IMG/VR virus record: IMGVR_UViG_3300022689_000130
Coordinates: 80,665 to 144,664 of that record
Reading direction: 5' to 3' (one strand)
DNA from: a virus
DNA: 64,000 nucleotides
A model generated the notes under the pieces. The model was not told the origin of the DNA, did not search any database, and saw only the letters and a program-made list of their open reading frames with translations. Position numbers and translations under genes: made by a program. Shown in pieces: positions 37,487 to 46,401 of the stretch (position 1 is the stretch's first letter; each line of letters opens with the position of its first letter).

Positions 37487-38960
37487 ACGTAGTGCAACTA
37501 TAAATTGGATGGATACAGTTGTTAACAGTAAAAGTCGCACTTTCTGCGGCGCCAAGTGGTATAATGCAACTATCTGGCTAGGGAATGGTGCAACTGCTAG
37601 CTGTCACCATCCTCCACCTCACCAAATTGACGCAGAAGAAGTTCAGCGTAACCCTCGTGCACTGCACAACACTGAATACAAGAAGCTAGTGCGCAAACAC
37701 ATGCAAGAAGGGGTGCAAACTAAAGAATGTGACTATTGCTGGCGCATCGAGAACATGGACAGCAATGTGGTAAGTGATCGTTATTACAAGAGCAGCATCT
37801 ATTCTGAGGAAGAGCTGCAAGAGGCGTTTGACACGCCTTGGGATGCAGATATCAGCCTCAAACAGCTAGAAATTGCATTTGATAACAATTGTAACTTCGC
37901 TTGTTCTTATTGCAACGCAGGGTTCAGCACAACCTGGGCACATGATATCAACAAGAATGGTGCGTATCAGGACCTCACCAGCGATGGATGGGGTGCCTAT
38001 GCACACAATGGCAATTGGGCCCATCCATATGGAGTGACCAACAAGGACAACCCATATGTAGAGGCGTTTTGGAAGTGGTGGGAAAGCGAACTACAGCACA
38101 CATTGCGTGAGTTGCGTGTTACAGGTGGCGAAGCAACTGTAAGTCCGGACTTCTGGAAACTAGTTGCATGGTATGAGGCCAATCCTCAATGCCAGGTTGA
38201 GCTCAGTGTTAACACCAACCTGGGTATCAAGAAGAGACCTCTTGACAGGCTATGCAGACTTAGCCAAGAGATACCTACGTTTAACTTGTTTACAAGCAAC
38301 GAGAGCATGGGCAGCAATGCTGAATACATTCGTGACGGACTTGAGTGGGTAGCATGGCAAGAAAACCTGCGCTATGCAATGACACATGGACGCTTCCGCT
38401 ACATTCATGTCATGATGACAATCAACGCACTCTGCTTGGCTAGCTTTACTGACTTTCATGACTTCTTGCTAGACTTGCGTGAAGGTTCAGATACACGAAT
38501 TGAGTTCAGTCACAATATTCTTCGCTTTCCTAGCTTCCAAAGCATTACAACACTGCCCAGGCATCTAAGAGAGCAGCAGACAGAGGCGATCACAGCTTGG
38601 CTAGCGGATAACGAGCATCGTATGCAGCCACATGAGATCGATAGCTTCCACCGCACCATACGCTATGTGCAGGAGATTGATGAAGGACACAACATTGGCA
38701 ACTTGCACAGCAATTTAGAGAAGCGTCAACGAGACTTCCGTAACTTTTACGCACAGTATGACCGCCGTCGTGAAAAGAGCTTTGCACAAAGCTTTGCTAA
38801 CTGGCCCGAATTGGTTGAATGGTATGAAGGTGTAGACGGCCGCGCCAACGTAAATAAGATTGACGAACTGATTGTGGGTGATGCAACTGAATGGGGCCGC
38901 CCAATATTCGACGAAGTGCTCGCTGAAGCCCGAGACAAGAAAATAATTGATGATGAGTAA
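37479..38960 (+). CDS. Radical SAM protein 3 (SCHHP type)
   Basis: 493 residues. Cys138-142-145 (CNFACSYC) is the radical SAM motif; GGEA replaces GGEP in TGGEATV. The N-terminal module has Cys23, Cys42 (SCHHPPPH) and Cys84/Cys87 (CDYCW), nearly the same as in the gene at 34785, so the two are paralogues separated by the SPASM-like gene. The overlap with its neighbour is eight bases. A likely auxiliary-cluster enzyme acting on the same or a related intermediate. Confidence 0.8.
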   Translation: MTKRSATINWMDTVVNSKSRTFCGAKWYNATIWLGNGATASCHHPPPHQIDAEEVQRNPRALHNTEYKKLVRKHMQEGVQTKECDYCWRIENMDSNVVSDRYYKSSIYSEEELQEAFDTPWDADISLKQLEIAFDNNCNFACSYCNAGFSTTWAHDINKNGAYQDLTSDGWGAYAHNGNWAHPYGVTNKDNPYVEAFWKWWESELQHTLRELRVTGGEATVSPDFWKLVAWYEANPQCQVELSVNTNLGIKKRPLDRLCRLSQEIPTFNLFTSNESMGSNAEYIRDGLEWVAWQENLRYAMTHGRFRYIHVMMTINALCLASFTDFHDFLLDLREGSDTRIEFSHNILRFPSFQSITTLPRHLREQQTEAITAWLADNEHRMQPHEIDSFHRTIRYVQEIDEGHNIGNLHSNLEKRQRDFRNFYAQYDRRREKSFAQSFANWPELVEWYEGVDGRANVNKIDELIVGDATEWGRPIFDEVLAEARDKKIIDDE

Positions 38961-40104
38961 GACTAGATGCCCAATGCCGTTTGCAGGTTTTGATATTGAA
39001 ACAAACGGCACAGTGAAGCCGTGCTGCATTTATGAAGGCAGTATTGGCAACGTCAATGACGAGAACATTGACGATATTTGGCATGGCGATAGGCTCAAAA
39101 AGATACGCGAGGATTTAGAAGCAGGACATCGCATCCCTGGATGCCGTCAGTGCTGGGTAGAAGAAGAAAGCACCGGGTATAGCAAACGCATACGCGAGCA
39201 AGACTGGTTCCCTGACACAGTATACGATAACCCGCAAGTCAAACGATTGGATATTAAACTGGGCAATACCTGCAACCTCAAATGTCGCATATGCAACTAT
39301 GAGAGTAGCAGCATCTTCAACAGTGAGAACAGACAGATTGCCAGCCGCTTTCCAGATGCAAAAATCAACTTCATTGCAAATGACCGTGTGGACCGTTACA
39401 AGTGGTATCGTGATGAAGATTTTTGGCACGTTATTCTCAAGTATGGTCCTGAGATCGAACAGATTGATTTCATGGGTGGCGAGCCATTGTTGGATCGCAC
39501 ACACAAGCGCATCTTAGAGAAACTTGTTGAACAAGGACTGGCGCCAAACATCATCATCAACTATACCACAAACGGAACCATTGTTCCTGACTTTGAACTG
39601 CTACGCAACTTCAACAAGGTGCTGTTTACTGTGAGTGGCGACGCGATCGAGCGCCGCTTTGAATATAATCGCTATCCAGTGCGTTGGGCAGACTTCAAGA
39701 ACAACATATTTGACATACGTGCAAGTGCAGACAGCTTTCTTATCAGCTACAGCGTCAGCAGCTATAGTCTATTTGGAATTCCTGATGCACTTGACTATTA
39801 CATGGAGAACGGATATATAGTATGGTTCAACTATGTGCATTTGACTGAAGCCAGCAATGCACGTAACTTGCCGCCCGAGCTTAAGCAACAGTTTAGAGAA
39901 TTGGTCGCTGATCGCCACCGCGATGAGTGGCTATGGACACGAGCAAACATACAAGAGGTCTTGGACTTTATCGACGTTGATGACAACCCCAAACACTTCC
40001 AAGACTTTATTTACGATTGCAAATTGAGGGATCAATTCCGCTATCAAGATTTTAGAGATTACCTGCCAGAATATGCCCCCTACGCCGATCTTGCACAAGT
40101 GTAA
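38950..40104 (+). CDS. Radical SAM protein 4 (N-terminal twitch-like)
   Basis: 384 residues from the first of two adjacent ATGs inside the preceding stop. The N-terminus (CPMPFAGFDIETNGTVKPCC, then CRQCW) is a classical twitch/SPASM-like module: Cys7, Cys25, Cys26, Cys65, Cys68. The core is Cys108-112-115 (CNLKCRIC), followed by MGGEPLLD and TVSGD. Similar to genes at 41996, 54674 and 56790 in layout. Expected to abstract a hydrogen atom from a substrate and modify it; substrate is not visible. Confidence 0.8.
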   Translation: MMSKTRCPMPFAGFDIETNGTVKPCCIYEGSIGNVNDENIDDIWHGDRLKKIREDLEAGHRIPGCRQCWVEEESTGYSKRIREQDWFPDTVYDNPQVKRLDIKLGNTCNLKCRICNYESSSIFNSENRQIASRFPDAKINFIANDRVDRYKWYRDEDFWHVILKYGPEIEQIDFMGGEPLLDRTHKRILEKLVEQGLAPNIIINYTTNGTIVPDFELLRNFNKVLFTVSGDAIERRFEYNRYPVRWADFKNNIFDIRASADSFLISYSVSSYSLFGIPDALDYYMENGYIVWFNYVHLTEASNARNLPPELKQQFRELVADRHRDEWLWTRANIQEVLDFIDVDDNPKHFQDFIYDCKLRDQFRYQDFRDYLPEYAPYADLAQV

Positions 40105-40924
40105 CAACCAGAGCCGCACATTGATGATGACGTGTCTTTACAAAGGACACCTCTATGATCTCTATCGCGAATACAGTGCTGACATTGTGCGTAGCCATGA
40201 GGAATTTGCACAATTCAACAACTGGGACTATTTTGTTATGGGCGACGAGATCAACAACATTTACAGGCTTGAGTCCTGGCGTGATACAAACATTGATGCA
40301 CGTTGTGATTGCTTGGGAATGAACAAGTGGTATGCGATGAACTGGGTATTTGAGAATACTGACTATGATGAAATTCTGCTTATAGACTTTGACAGCAAGT
40401 TTATTTACAACACTGCATTAGACTTGGGAGACTGCGACATAAAAGCCACATATCTTACACTCAGCCCATACTATGATACTGTATGGTTCCTCTACTATTG
40501 CATGTATCGTGGTGTTACATTTGAGCAACTTAATCAGGCAGTGCCAAACAAGTTCAATACAGGGTTTATCAAGGTTCGTCGTGGATTTTTCACACAAGAA
40601 GACTTGGATAACTTTGTGGACTTTGCCTGCCAGACATTGAGTGATGTTAAATATAGCGAACGCAAAAGCTGGATACACATGAGCAACGCTGACATGGGAC
40701 GTATCCACGAAATACACAACACAACACTCACGCCATTTGATGAAGTGTTTCTAGTTTACCAGATTATGAAGCAACATCCTGTAATAGAACCATTTGACAA
40801 GAGATTTAATGTCAACAGAACTGAGCTTGTGGAGAGCAATACAGCGCATGTGCACTTCTGCGTGAACAAAGAGCGTGACATTCAAACCCTATGCGAGCCT
40901 GGCGTTGCGAAGTTTCTAAAATGA
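40073..40924 (+). CDS. Glycosyltransferase-like protein (nucleotide-diphospho-sugar type)
   Basis: Frame of 283 residues that starts inside the previous gene; an alternative ATG at 40124 gives a shorter protein beginning MMTCLYKGHLYD, which may be the real one because nothing upstream of 40073 resembles a ribosome site. The DxD is in DEILLIDFDSKF, and FNTGFIKVRRGFF matches the acceptor half of capsule-type galactosyltransferases. It overlaps the next radical SAM gene by ATGA. It sits between radical SAM genes and may glycosylate their product. Confidence 0.55.
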   Translation: MPPTPILHKCNNQSRTLMMTCLYKGHLYDLYREYSADIVRSHEEFAQFNNWDYFVMGDEINNIYRLESWRDTNIDARCDCLGMNKWYAMNWVFENTDYDEILLIDFDSKFIYNTALDLGDCDIKATYLTLSPYYDTVWFLYYCMYRGVTFEQLNQAVPNKFNTGFIKVRRGFFTQEDLDNFVDFACQTLSDVKYSERKSWIHMSNADMGRIHEIHNTTLTPFDEVFLVYQIMKQHPVIEPFDKRFNVNRTELVESNTAHVHFCVNKERDIQTLCEPGVAKFLK

Positions 40925-41946
40925 GTGCCCCACAAAATCTCGAACAGTATCTTAAGGATCACATCTGTTTCAAGCCTTGGGATAGTATAAGTATTGAGCC
41001 TAATGGTGATGTAATCAATTGTTGTATGCCTTGGCTACCTAAACCCATTGGTAACTTGTTTGAGAACACTATGGACGAAATCCTCAGCAGCGAGGCAAGC
41101 CAAGAAGTTCAAGCTAGTATCCTGGATGGAAGTTATCGTTACTGCAACAAGGACATGTGCAGTGAGATTTATGGTGGTCGTTTGCCTAAACGACCACAAG
41201 AGATGAAACTACCGCAACGGCCCTACAAGATTCGATTTAACAACGATAGAAGTTGCAATCTATGGTGCCCTAGCTGTCGCTTGCGACGTGTGCAGCACAA
41301 CGAGGGTCCGGCATATGAGAAGGCTAAGTGGCTAAACGACAGAATTTATGAATTCATGTTGGAACAAGCCTCCCGTGGCCCAGTTGAGATTTGGGTAACA
41401 GGAAGCGGCGACGCAATTGGCAGCCGCATCTACCGTGACATGCTCAAACGCATTGACGGTTCGGAGTTTCCAGACCTTAAAATCAATCTCATGACCAATG
41501 GCGTATTGTTTACTCCCAAGACTTGGGAAAGCCTGCATCGTATCTGGAACAATATCACACTGGTTGATATCAGTGTGGACGCAGGCACAAAAAGCGTCTA
41601 CCAAAAGATGCGACCACCTGGCAAGTGGGATCAACTACTCAGCAACGTCAAATATTTAGGTGAGTGTGCGCAAGAATATGACAACATCAATATCAACTAC
41701 GGCTTTGTGGTGCAACATGGAAACTATACAGATATGGTCAACTTTGTGCATACGTTTAGCCAATTTGAGCGTTACCACTTGCTCAACTTCACGTTAGTTA
41801 ACGACTGGAATACATGGGAAGATTTCGGAAGCCATGCAGTATGGAAGCGCAGCCATCCAGAACATGAAGCGTTCTTAGAAATGGTTCGCCGTCCAGAATT
41901 AGTTGATGAACGAGTGTTTATGGGCTCGCTTAAACGTTTTCTCTAA
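40921..41946 (+). CDS. Radical SAM protein 5 with altered SAM-binding motif
   Basis: 341 residues from the ATG at 40921, coupled by ATGA to the previous gene. Core Cys112-116-119 (CNLWCPSC). In the position of GGEP stands GSGD, an unusual variant. The N-terminus has the twitch-like pattern (CFKPWDSISIEPNGDVINCC, then CNKDMC). The remaining barrel (MTNGV; DISVDAGTKS) is intact. Unknown substrate. It ends the first rightward array; a perfect inverted repeat follows. Confidence 0.75.
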   Translation: MSAPQNLEQYLKDHICFKPWDSISIEPNGDVINCCMPWLPKPIGNLFENTMDEILSSEASQEVQASILDGSYRYCNKDMCSEIYGGRLPKRPQEMKLPQRPYKIRFNNDRSCNLWCPSCRLRRVQHNEGPAYEKAKWLNDRIYEFMLEQASRGPVEIWVTGSGDAIGSRIYRDMLKRIDGSEFPDLKINLMTNGVLFTPKTWESLHRIWNNITLVDISVDAGTKSVYQKMRPPGKWDQLLSNVKYLGECAQEYDNININYGFVVQHGNYTDMVNFVHTFSQFERYHLLNFTLVNDWNTWEDFGSHAVWKRSHPEHEAFLEMVRRPELVDERVFMGSLKRFL

Positions 41947-41964
41947 TCACTTGTAAATGAACGC

Positions 41965-41993
41965 AACCTTTTTGACGAATCGTCAAAAAGGTT
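41965..41993. terminator. Inverted repeat between convergent genes; possible two-way terminator
   Basis: Arms 41965-41978 and 41980-41993 are perfectly complementary (14 bp). The gap lies between two genes that meet tail to tail, which fits a two-way stop, but there is no T-run after the hairpin on either strand; the Ts are within the stem. Confidence 0.55.
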
Positions 41994-41995
41994 GA

Positions 41996-43264
41996 TCACT
42001 CCACGTCTCCAAAATCTATGTTGCATAGCAAATCAGCAAGTTCAGGCAAACTACGTTTCCAGTCAAGGTCGGCAGTTTCGTCAAACATATCTAGTCGTAT
42101 CTTAGCGTGTTTCATTTCATGTAGCCAGTTTTTATTGTTGCCGTCGCTTTCATACATGAAGTTAATGCAGTTCTGCATTGCATCAGCAGCACTCTTCACG
42201 TCAGCTTTGAGGAAACCATCGCGACGTTCTGTCAACATTTCCTTGAGTGTGTCTTTGTAATCAGGCGGAAGATGCTTAAGGCTGAACAGTGTGGGGTAGG
42301 TAACAAAGTTGGTATAGAGGGTGTAGCAATCTTCAATCCAACGATTATCAACGCACCACTGCACAAAGTCTGGAAACTGGTGGATATTGAGAATGCTCAC
42401 CGTAACACTGGGATAAATGAACAGGTTGAGGTCTGGACATTCGAACTTGAGGAAGTTGAAGTTGTCGCGTGTCTTATCCCACTTGGCGCCAGTGCGGATA
42501 TACTCAAATACATCATCCATGCCGTCAATGCTAGCCGCAACAGTGATATGGTGGAAGTGCTTCCACCACTCCACGATGTTCTTTCGCTTGTAAGTGATTG
42601 AGCTCATGTTGGTGTTATAGCTGAGGTGAACCTCTGGTGCATTGCCAATCTCAATGAGGTGCTCGAGTGTGTAATAATGTTGCTTTTCCATTAAGGGTTC
42701 GCCACCAGCCCAATACATGCGGTCTACAGTGCTGAGAAATGGCTTAATTTTGTCAAATTCGTCAGCACGTATGAATTTTTGAATGTTGCTTGTATCAGTG
42801 CCAGGGCTCTGACGCTTGATAATTTCCTTCTGCTCATCATACCAAGTGCTACTGAGTTCATGTCCACAAGTTCGGCACTTGAGATTGCAGTGGTTGCTGA
42901 AGCGCAGATCTACATAGCTGAGGCGTATATTGTCAATGCTACCGTCCTTATTTGTATCTGAGATTTCCTTTTCGTAACGATGCAAGTAAGCTTTGTTCAT
43001 TTGCGATCGCATACTGTCCAAACCAGCACGTTCTCTGTCAAAGCAGATGCGGCAAGCATCATGTTCACCATCAGCAAGCATTGTCCGGCGCATTTCTTTC
43101 ATGCCCTCGCTGTTCATGGCATCAAGAAGATTGACGCCATCACGCTTGAGATTGCTAAACTTTTTACGGTCAAGGCGATACATGTCTGTCATACAGCATG
43201 GCAAGACTTGGCCTGTTGGATACAAGTGTAAATGCATCCATGGATAAACACATAATTTGCTCAT
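41996..43264 (-). CDS. Radical SAM protein 6, reverse orientation
   Basis: 422 residues. The N-terminal module is Cys5, Cys23/24 and Cys71/74 (LCVYPWMHL; LPCCMTD; CRICF), the core Cys126-130-133 (CNLKCRTC), with AGGEPLM and a substrate-binding AASIDG segment. It is the only radical SAM gene on the minus strand in the window and has its own divergent late-type promoter. A decayed N-terminal copy lies at 46361-46185. Substrate unknown; the layout is the same as for the genes at 54674 and 56790. Confidence 0.8.
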   Translation of the reverse strand: MSKLCVYPWMHLHLYPTGQVLPCCMTDMYRLDRKKFSNLKRDGVNLLDAMNSEGMKEMRRTMLADGEHDACRICFDRERAGLDSMRSQMNKAYLHRYEKEISDTNKDGSIDNIRLSYVDLRFSNHCNLKCRTCGHELSSTWYDEQKEIIKRQSPGTDTSNIQKFIRADEFDKIKPFLSTVDRMYWAGGEPLMEKQHYYTLEHLIEIGNAPEVHLSYNTNMSSITYKRKNIVEWWKHFHHITVAASIDGMDDVFEYIRTGAKWDKTRDNFNFLKFECPDLNLFIYPSVTVSILNIHQFPDFVQWCVDNRWIEDCYTLYTNFVTYPTLFSLKHLPPDYKDTLKEMLTERRDGFLKADVKSAADAMQNCINFMYESDGNNKNWLHEMKHAKIRLDMFDETADLDWKRSLPELADLLCNIDFGDVE

Positions 43265-43287
43265 GGGGTTCCTAACATTTGTTGCGT

Positions 43288-43295
43288 CTATTTAG
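43288..43295 (-). promoter_or_regulatory. Late-type promoter (CTAAATAG), leftward
   Basis: Variant of the late box, reading toward the radical SAM gene whose ATG is at 43264 (23 bases away). It is half of a divergent pair with 43310. Confidence 0.5.
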
Positions 43296-43309
43296 TGCTG
43301 ACTTAATTA

Positions 43310-43317
43310 CTAAATAT
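43310..43317 (+). promoter_or_regulatory. Late-type promoter (CTAAATAT), rightward
   Basis: Late-box variant overlapping the first ATG (43316) of the SGNH-like gene, so transcription would begin at or inside the reading frame; the ATG at 43322 or leaderless initiation is then more likely. Confidence 0.45.
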
Positions 43318-44083
43318 GAATATGACTAAAAATTGGATCGTGGCCTTCGGAGACAGCTTTACTTATGGTGACGAGCTGCCAGATGATGATCTGGCAATAG
43401 AAAACCATCATTTACGCAAGACACTCACATTAGCTCGCTCATATACCCGCTACGCAAACATTCCTCATCAGTTATTTGATCAACGCAATGAGCATATTCG
43501 TCTCATGTGGCGCAACGACGGGCTTGATTATCAAGGCTTGTGTAATAGCTATTCTTACATAAACCGCGCATGTGTGCAAGAAAGAATCGGCTGCCGAAAC
43601 CTAGCAGCACCTGGTCGCAGTTTTGAACACATACTGATTGATTTGATCAAGTATTTTGAGTTCAATGAACCTAGTGGAGAATTGTTCGTGATTGGCACAG
43701 GACTTACACGCCGCCACACTGTTTTCAACGAGGGAACAGACGAGTATCAAAGCATCAATTATCGTTTCATGTTTGACTTATACAATAACGCAGCCAACAT
43801 CGACAAAATTGATGACGAGTTCATTAACTATATGGTTGAATATACCAACAATACCAAATACCATGAATATATGCATGATGCAGTGACAGGTGAAATCAAA
43901 AACTTGCTGGAGCGCAAAGGTCGTCCATACTATCTTTTTGATGTCAAGAAACGTCTAGATCAGATTACCGATGAACACAAATTGGATCGTTGTGCATTTG
44001 GTCATAATGATAAGCAGGCGCATGTTATCTTAGCTGAAGAAATGATACCAATCATTCAAGAGTTGAGGGCACAAGACAAATGA
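43316..44083 (+). CDS. SGNH/GDSL hydrolase-like protein
   Basis: 255 residues. Block I is FGDSFTYG with Ser14; the following AAPGRSFEH matches block II, and GHNDKQAH (His230, His236) near the C-terminus fits block V, so an esterase/acetyl-hydrolase function is plausible. Such enzymes often remove or add O-acetyl groups on glycans. No signal peptide. It may start at ATG 43316 or 43322, because a late-type box overlaps the first. The gene is the first of an ATGA-coupled run (43316-46164). Confidence 0.6.
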   Translation: MNMTKNWIVAFGDSFTYGDELPDDDLAIENHHLRKTLTLARSYTRYANIPHQLFDQRNEHIRLMWRNDGLDYQGLCNSYSYINRACVQERIGCRNLAAPGRSFEHILIDLIKYFEFNEPSGELFVIGTGLTRRHTVFNEGTDEYQSINYRFMFDLYNNAANIDKIDDEFINYMVEYTNNTKYHEYMHDAVTGEIKNLLERKGRPYYLFDVKKRLDQITDEHKLDRCAFGHNDKQAHVILAEEMIPIIQELRAQDK

Positions 44084-44598
44084 TTATACCTGAATACGTC
44101 TATCTTTATGGTAATCACAATCCATTTTCAGCAGAGCAGTTGGAACGATATCCTATTATTGATAGGACTCGCAGCGATCGCATTTCATTATTTCAAATAA
44201 TTGATGATGTAGAACGTTATAACTACACGGAATATGATCTGTTGGTAGTGCTTGACCCAGGATGGCAGTCTGTTGGATTGCATCCTCCAAGGTCTATTCA
44301 ATATCAAAGAGAACAGTTTGCCAAATTGGGGAGCAACCATGTAACCAATGATGACACTGTTTTAGTACTACAGCATTTGTGTGCATTGCGCCGCCTTCGC
44401 CGAAACTTTTCACGTGATCAATTACACATACATACAGACGAAAGTTATCGTGATGTATTAGAAGCCGCTGACTATCCCAAAGACAAGCAGATAGTATCAA
44501 CCTATTGCGCATATGAATTGTGTAATGTTACTGACAGTCGAACGCTTGAGCAATTGGATAATGATTTGAATCATAAATTGGGAATGTTGACACGATGA
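44080..44598 (+). CDS. Unknown protein (172 aa) in decoration operon
   Basis: A 172-residue protein coupled by ATGA to both neighbours. No catalytic motif or membrane segment is recognised. It begins IIPEYVYLYGNHNPFS and has a middle DLLVVLDPGWQSVGL segment that might be a Rossmann-like or glycosyltransferase-like strand-turn, but the evidence is too thin for a call. Its place between a GDSL-like hydrolase and a sulfotransferase-like gene suggests a role in the same modification step. Confidence 0.55.
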   Translation: MIIPEYVYLYGNHNPFSAEQLERYPIIDRTRSDRISLFQIIDDVERYNYTEYDLLVVLDPGWQSVGLHPPRSIQYQREQFAKLGSNHVTNDDTVLVLQHLCALRRLRRNFSRDQLHIHTDESYRDVLEAADYPKDKQIVSTYCAYELCNVTDSRTLEQLDNDLNHKLGMLTR

Positions 44599-45329
44599 AG
44601 ATACAATTGATTGCTCATGCCCGTAGTGGTTCAACCTATGTATATGAGATATTGCACAATACCCTTGAAGTAAGAAAACCCGGCATGTTTATGGTAAATG
44701 AACCATTTAATATGCCGCATTTGTCGCAAATCAAAATAAGTCCAAATGAAAAGGACTTTTTGTTACAACAACAGTTGGAAAAATGTGTTAAGTTGCCTTA
44801 TGTATTTCAAAAATCACACATACAACATTATAGGTTTTTGAGTGCGGCGCAAATGGAATTATTCAAAAGCGTGGAATGGTATAATATATTTCTCTACCGC
44901 AGAGATCTATTCGAAAGCACAATGAGTCAAGTAATTAGCGACAAGACTAACATGTGGATTCGTTATAATGAGTTGCCTAACAAACCAATTATCACGTCCA
45001 GGGAATTTGCTCGTATTCTCAAAGTGCAAATTGAAGCTAGAGAAGAATTGTTTGCAATGAAAAACGTACGGCCAGATGAAATCTTGATATACGAAGATCT
45101 TACCTTTAATCAAAAAAAGGACTACAGCAAGATTGAACTGAGCAAAGAGATAGGGCGCTATGCTAAAGGAGATCCCATCGTTCAAAAAGCACCACCCAAA
45201 GATGAATTGGTAGAAAACTATGACCAATTATTGGACCAGTATTACAAAATCATCAAAGGCAAGACGTTTGAAAATTTTGACTTGGACGGCAAAATGATTA
45301 CAGCAACCCGCTTAGAGGAGACCAAATGA
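44595..45329 (+). CDS. Sulfotransferase-like protein
   Basis: 244 residues. The N-terminal P-loop-like AHARSGSTYVYEIL (residues 7-20) resembles the 5'-phosphosulfate-binding loop, and FLYRRDLFESTMSQV resembles the 3'-phosphate-binding segment. A paralogue is at 49710 (SNSRNGSSYLYSVI; LYRKNIFESSLSLA). Sulfotransferases transfer sulfate from PAPS to hydroxyls, often on glycans. Other P-loop kinases with a similar loop are possible. ATGA overlap with the following fragment gene. Confidence 0.6.
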   Translation: MKIQLIAHARSGSTYVYEILHNTLEVRKPGMFMVNEPFNMPHLSQIKISPNEKDFLLQQQLEKCVKLPYVFQKSHIQHYRFLSAAQMELFKSVEWYNIFLYRRDLFESTMSQVISDKTNMWIRYNELPNKPIITSREFARILKVQIEAREELFAMKNVRPDEILIYEDLTFNQKKDYSKIELSKEIGRYAKGDPIVQKAPPKDELVENYDQLLDQYYKIIKGKTFENFDLDGKMITATRLEETK

Positions 45330-45577
45330 ACATTTGGGGTGTGAGTGCGATGAGCCACGACGCAGCTCTTGCAGTATACCAAAACAACAAGATTGTCTAC
45401 GCAAGCCATGGCGAGCGTTACAGTAGGATCAAGAATGACCGCAACCTGCATCCAGATCAGCTCGCCGAGGCGATGCAGTATGGTCGGCCTGAGCGCATAT
45501 TCTTCTACGAAAACACAACAAAAAAGAAGATACGGCAAGCAATTTGCATTCCAGGCATTGTGGATTTTCTCAAATGA
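45326..45577 (+). CDS. Truncated carbamoyltransferase N-terminal fragment
   Basis: 83 residues that match the first 70 residues of the full-length carbamoyltransferase at 46431 (WGVSAMSHDAALAV; ASHGERYSRIKND; FYENTT) and then end early. The ATG overlaps the upstream stop and the downstream ATG overlaps its stop (ATGA both sides), so it is still translated, but the metal-binding and catalytic regions further on are absent. It is best read as a decaying duplicate, though a regulatory role cannot be excluded. Confidence 0.65.
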   Translation: MNIWGVSAMSHDAALAVYQNNKIVYASHGERYSRIKNDRNLHPDQLAEAMQYGRPERIFFYENTTKKKIRQAICIPGIVDFLK

Positions 45578-46164
45578 GAGCTAATTTAAAAGAACACTTT
45601 GACACTATCTACAAAAACAAATCGTGGGTCCTAGAGGAAGGTGATCCGCTAAGTGGCCCAGGCAGTCGCCCAGACTACTGCAAACCGTTTGTTGATTGGT
45701 TTTGCTCATACGTCGCTGATAACAACGTGACACGCATGGTGGATTACGGATGTGGTGACGGAGCGATGTGGTATCGCTTTCCAGAGATTGACTACGTTGG
45801 AATAGATGTGTCGCAAGTGGCTCTTGATGCAGCATCAGCCAGGCATCCAGGAAAGAAATATCAACTGTTGTCTGAGCCAATTCTGTCTGCTGAATTAGTT
45901 CTGATTAAGGACGTGATGATCCATTTGTCTGATGATGAAATACGAGGCTGGATTGATACAGTGTCAACCAAATTTGACACTGTTGTCATTGTTGAGCGTG
46001 ACATGAACAATGCCGCTGACAGATCGTTTAGGCAATATGACCGCCATGAATATTTGTCATATTGGGGATATTGTCCGATAGATATCACCCGCTTTTATCA
46101 GGATTATGAAAGAGTTGACTTACCAGAATTGGTAGCAGACGTGTTCATTATCAATCGTAAATGA
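45574..46164 (+). CDS. Class I SAM-dependent methyltransferase
   Basis: 196 residues from the ATG at 45574 (the longer frame from 45544 would begin inside the fragment gene). Motif I is VDYGCGDGAMW (about 56-66), then YVGIDVS with the acidic residue at 78, then a late ELVLIKDVMIHLSDDE strand, all typical of a Rossmann-fold methyltransferase. Target not identified: sugar, peptide or small molecule fit the neighbours. It ends 20 bases before the remnant of a radical SAM gene on the other strand. Confidence 0.7.
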   Translation: MRANLKEHFDTIYKNKSWVLEEGDPLSGPGSRPDYCKPFVDWFCSYVADNNVTRMVDYGCGDGAMWYRFPEIDYVGIDVSQVALDAASARHPGKKYQLLSEPILSAELVLIKDVMIHLSDDEIRGWIDTVSTKFDTVVIVERDMNNAADRSFRQYDRHEYLSYWGYCPIDITRFYQDYERVDLPELVADVFIINRK

Positions 46165-46184
46165 ACGGGTCCTTTTTCTTGATC

Positions 46185-46361
46185 TTACGGAATCGCCTCC
46201 AATTGCGTAGCTGTTTGATCTTTTCTCTCAGTATACATTATGTTGATATTTGCGAACGTGTCTCGGTTCACCTTTGCATCATCCATCATACAGCATGGAA
46301 GAACTCTTCCTGTTGGGTGTAGGTGGATATGCATCCATGGATAAGCGCAGAGCTTTGACAT
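46185..46361 (-). pseudogene. Remnant of a radical SAM gene (N-terminal 58 codons)
   Basis: Reading leftward from ATG 46361, the frame gives SKLCAYPWMHIHLHPTGRV, then LPCCM, which matches the start of the intact gene at 41996 (SKLCVYPWMHLHLYPTGQV; LPCCM). After about residue 26 the likeness ends, and a TAA closes the frame at 46185. The radical SAM CxxxCxxC is missing. The flanking bases (GTAAATGAACG after the previous gene, and the divergent promoter on the other side) resemble those of the intact locus, so this is a duplicate with an internal deletion. Confidence 0.75.
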
Positions 46362-46383
46362 TATTGGTTCCTTTTGCTATATT
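46355..46383 (+). promoter_or_regulatory. Sigma70-type promoter for the carbamoyltransferase
   Basis: TTGACA (46355-46360), 17-base spacer, TATATT (46378-46383). The -35 box overlaps the start codon of the opposite-strand remnant. With the late box at 46402 it gives the gene two kinds of promoter. Confidence 0.65.
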
Positions 46384-46401
46384 TGTGAGTTAAGTTAGTA
46401 G

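Noticed and set aside
45544-45573. Longer start for the methyltransferase
   Set aside because: Falls inside the carbamoyltransferase fragment; the ATG at 45574 makes the usual ATGA overlap.
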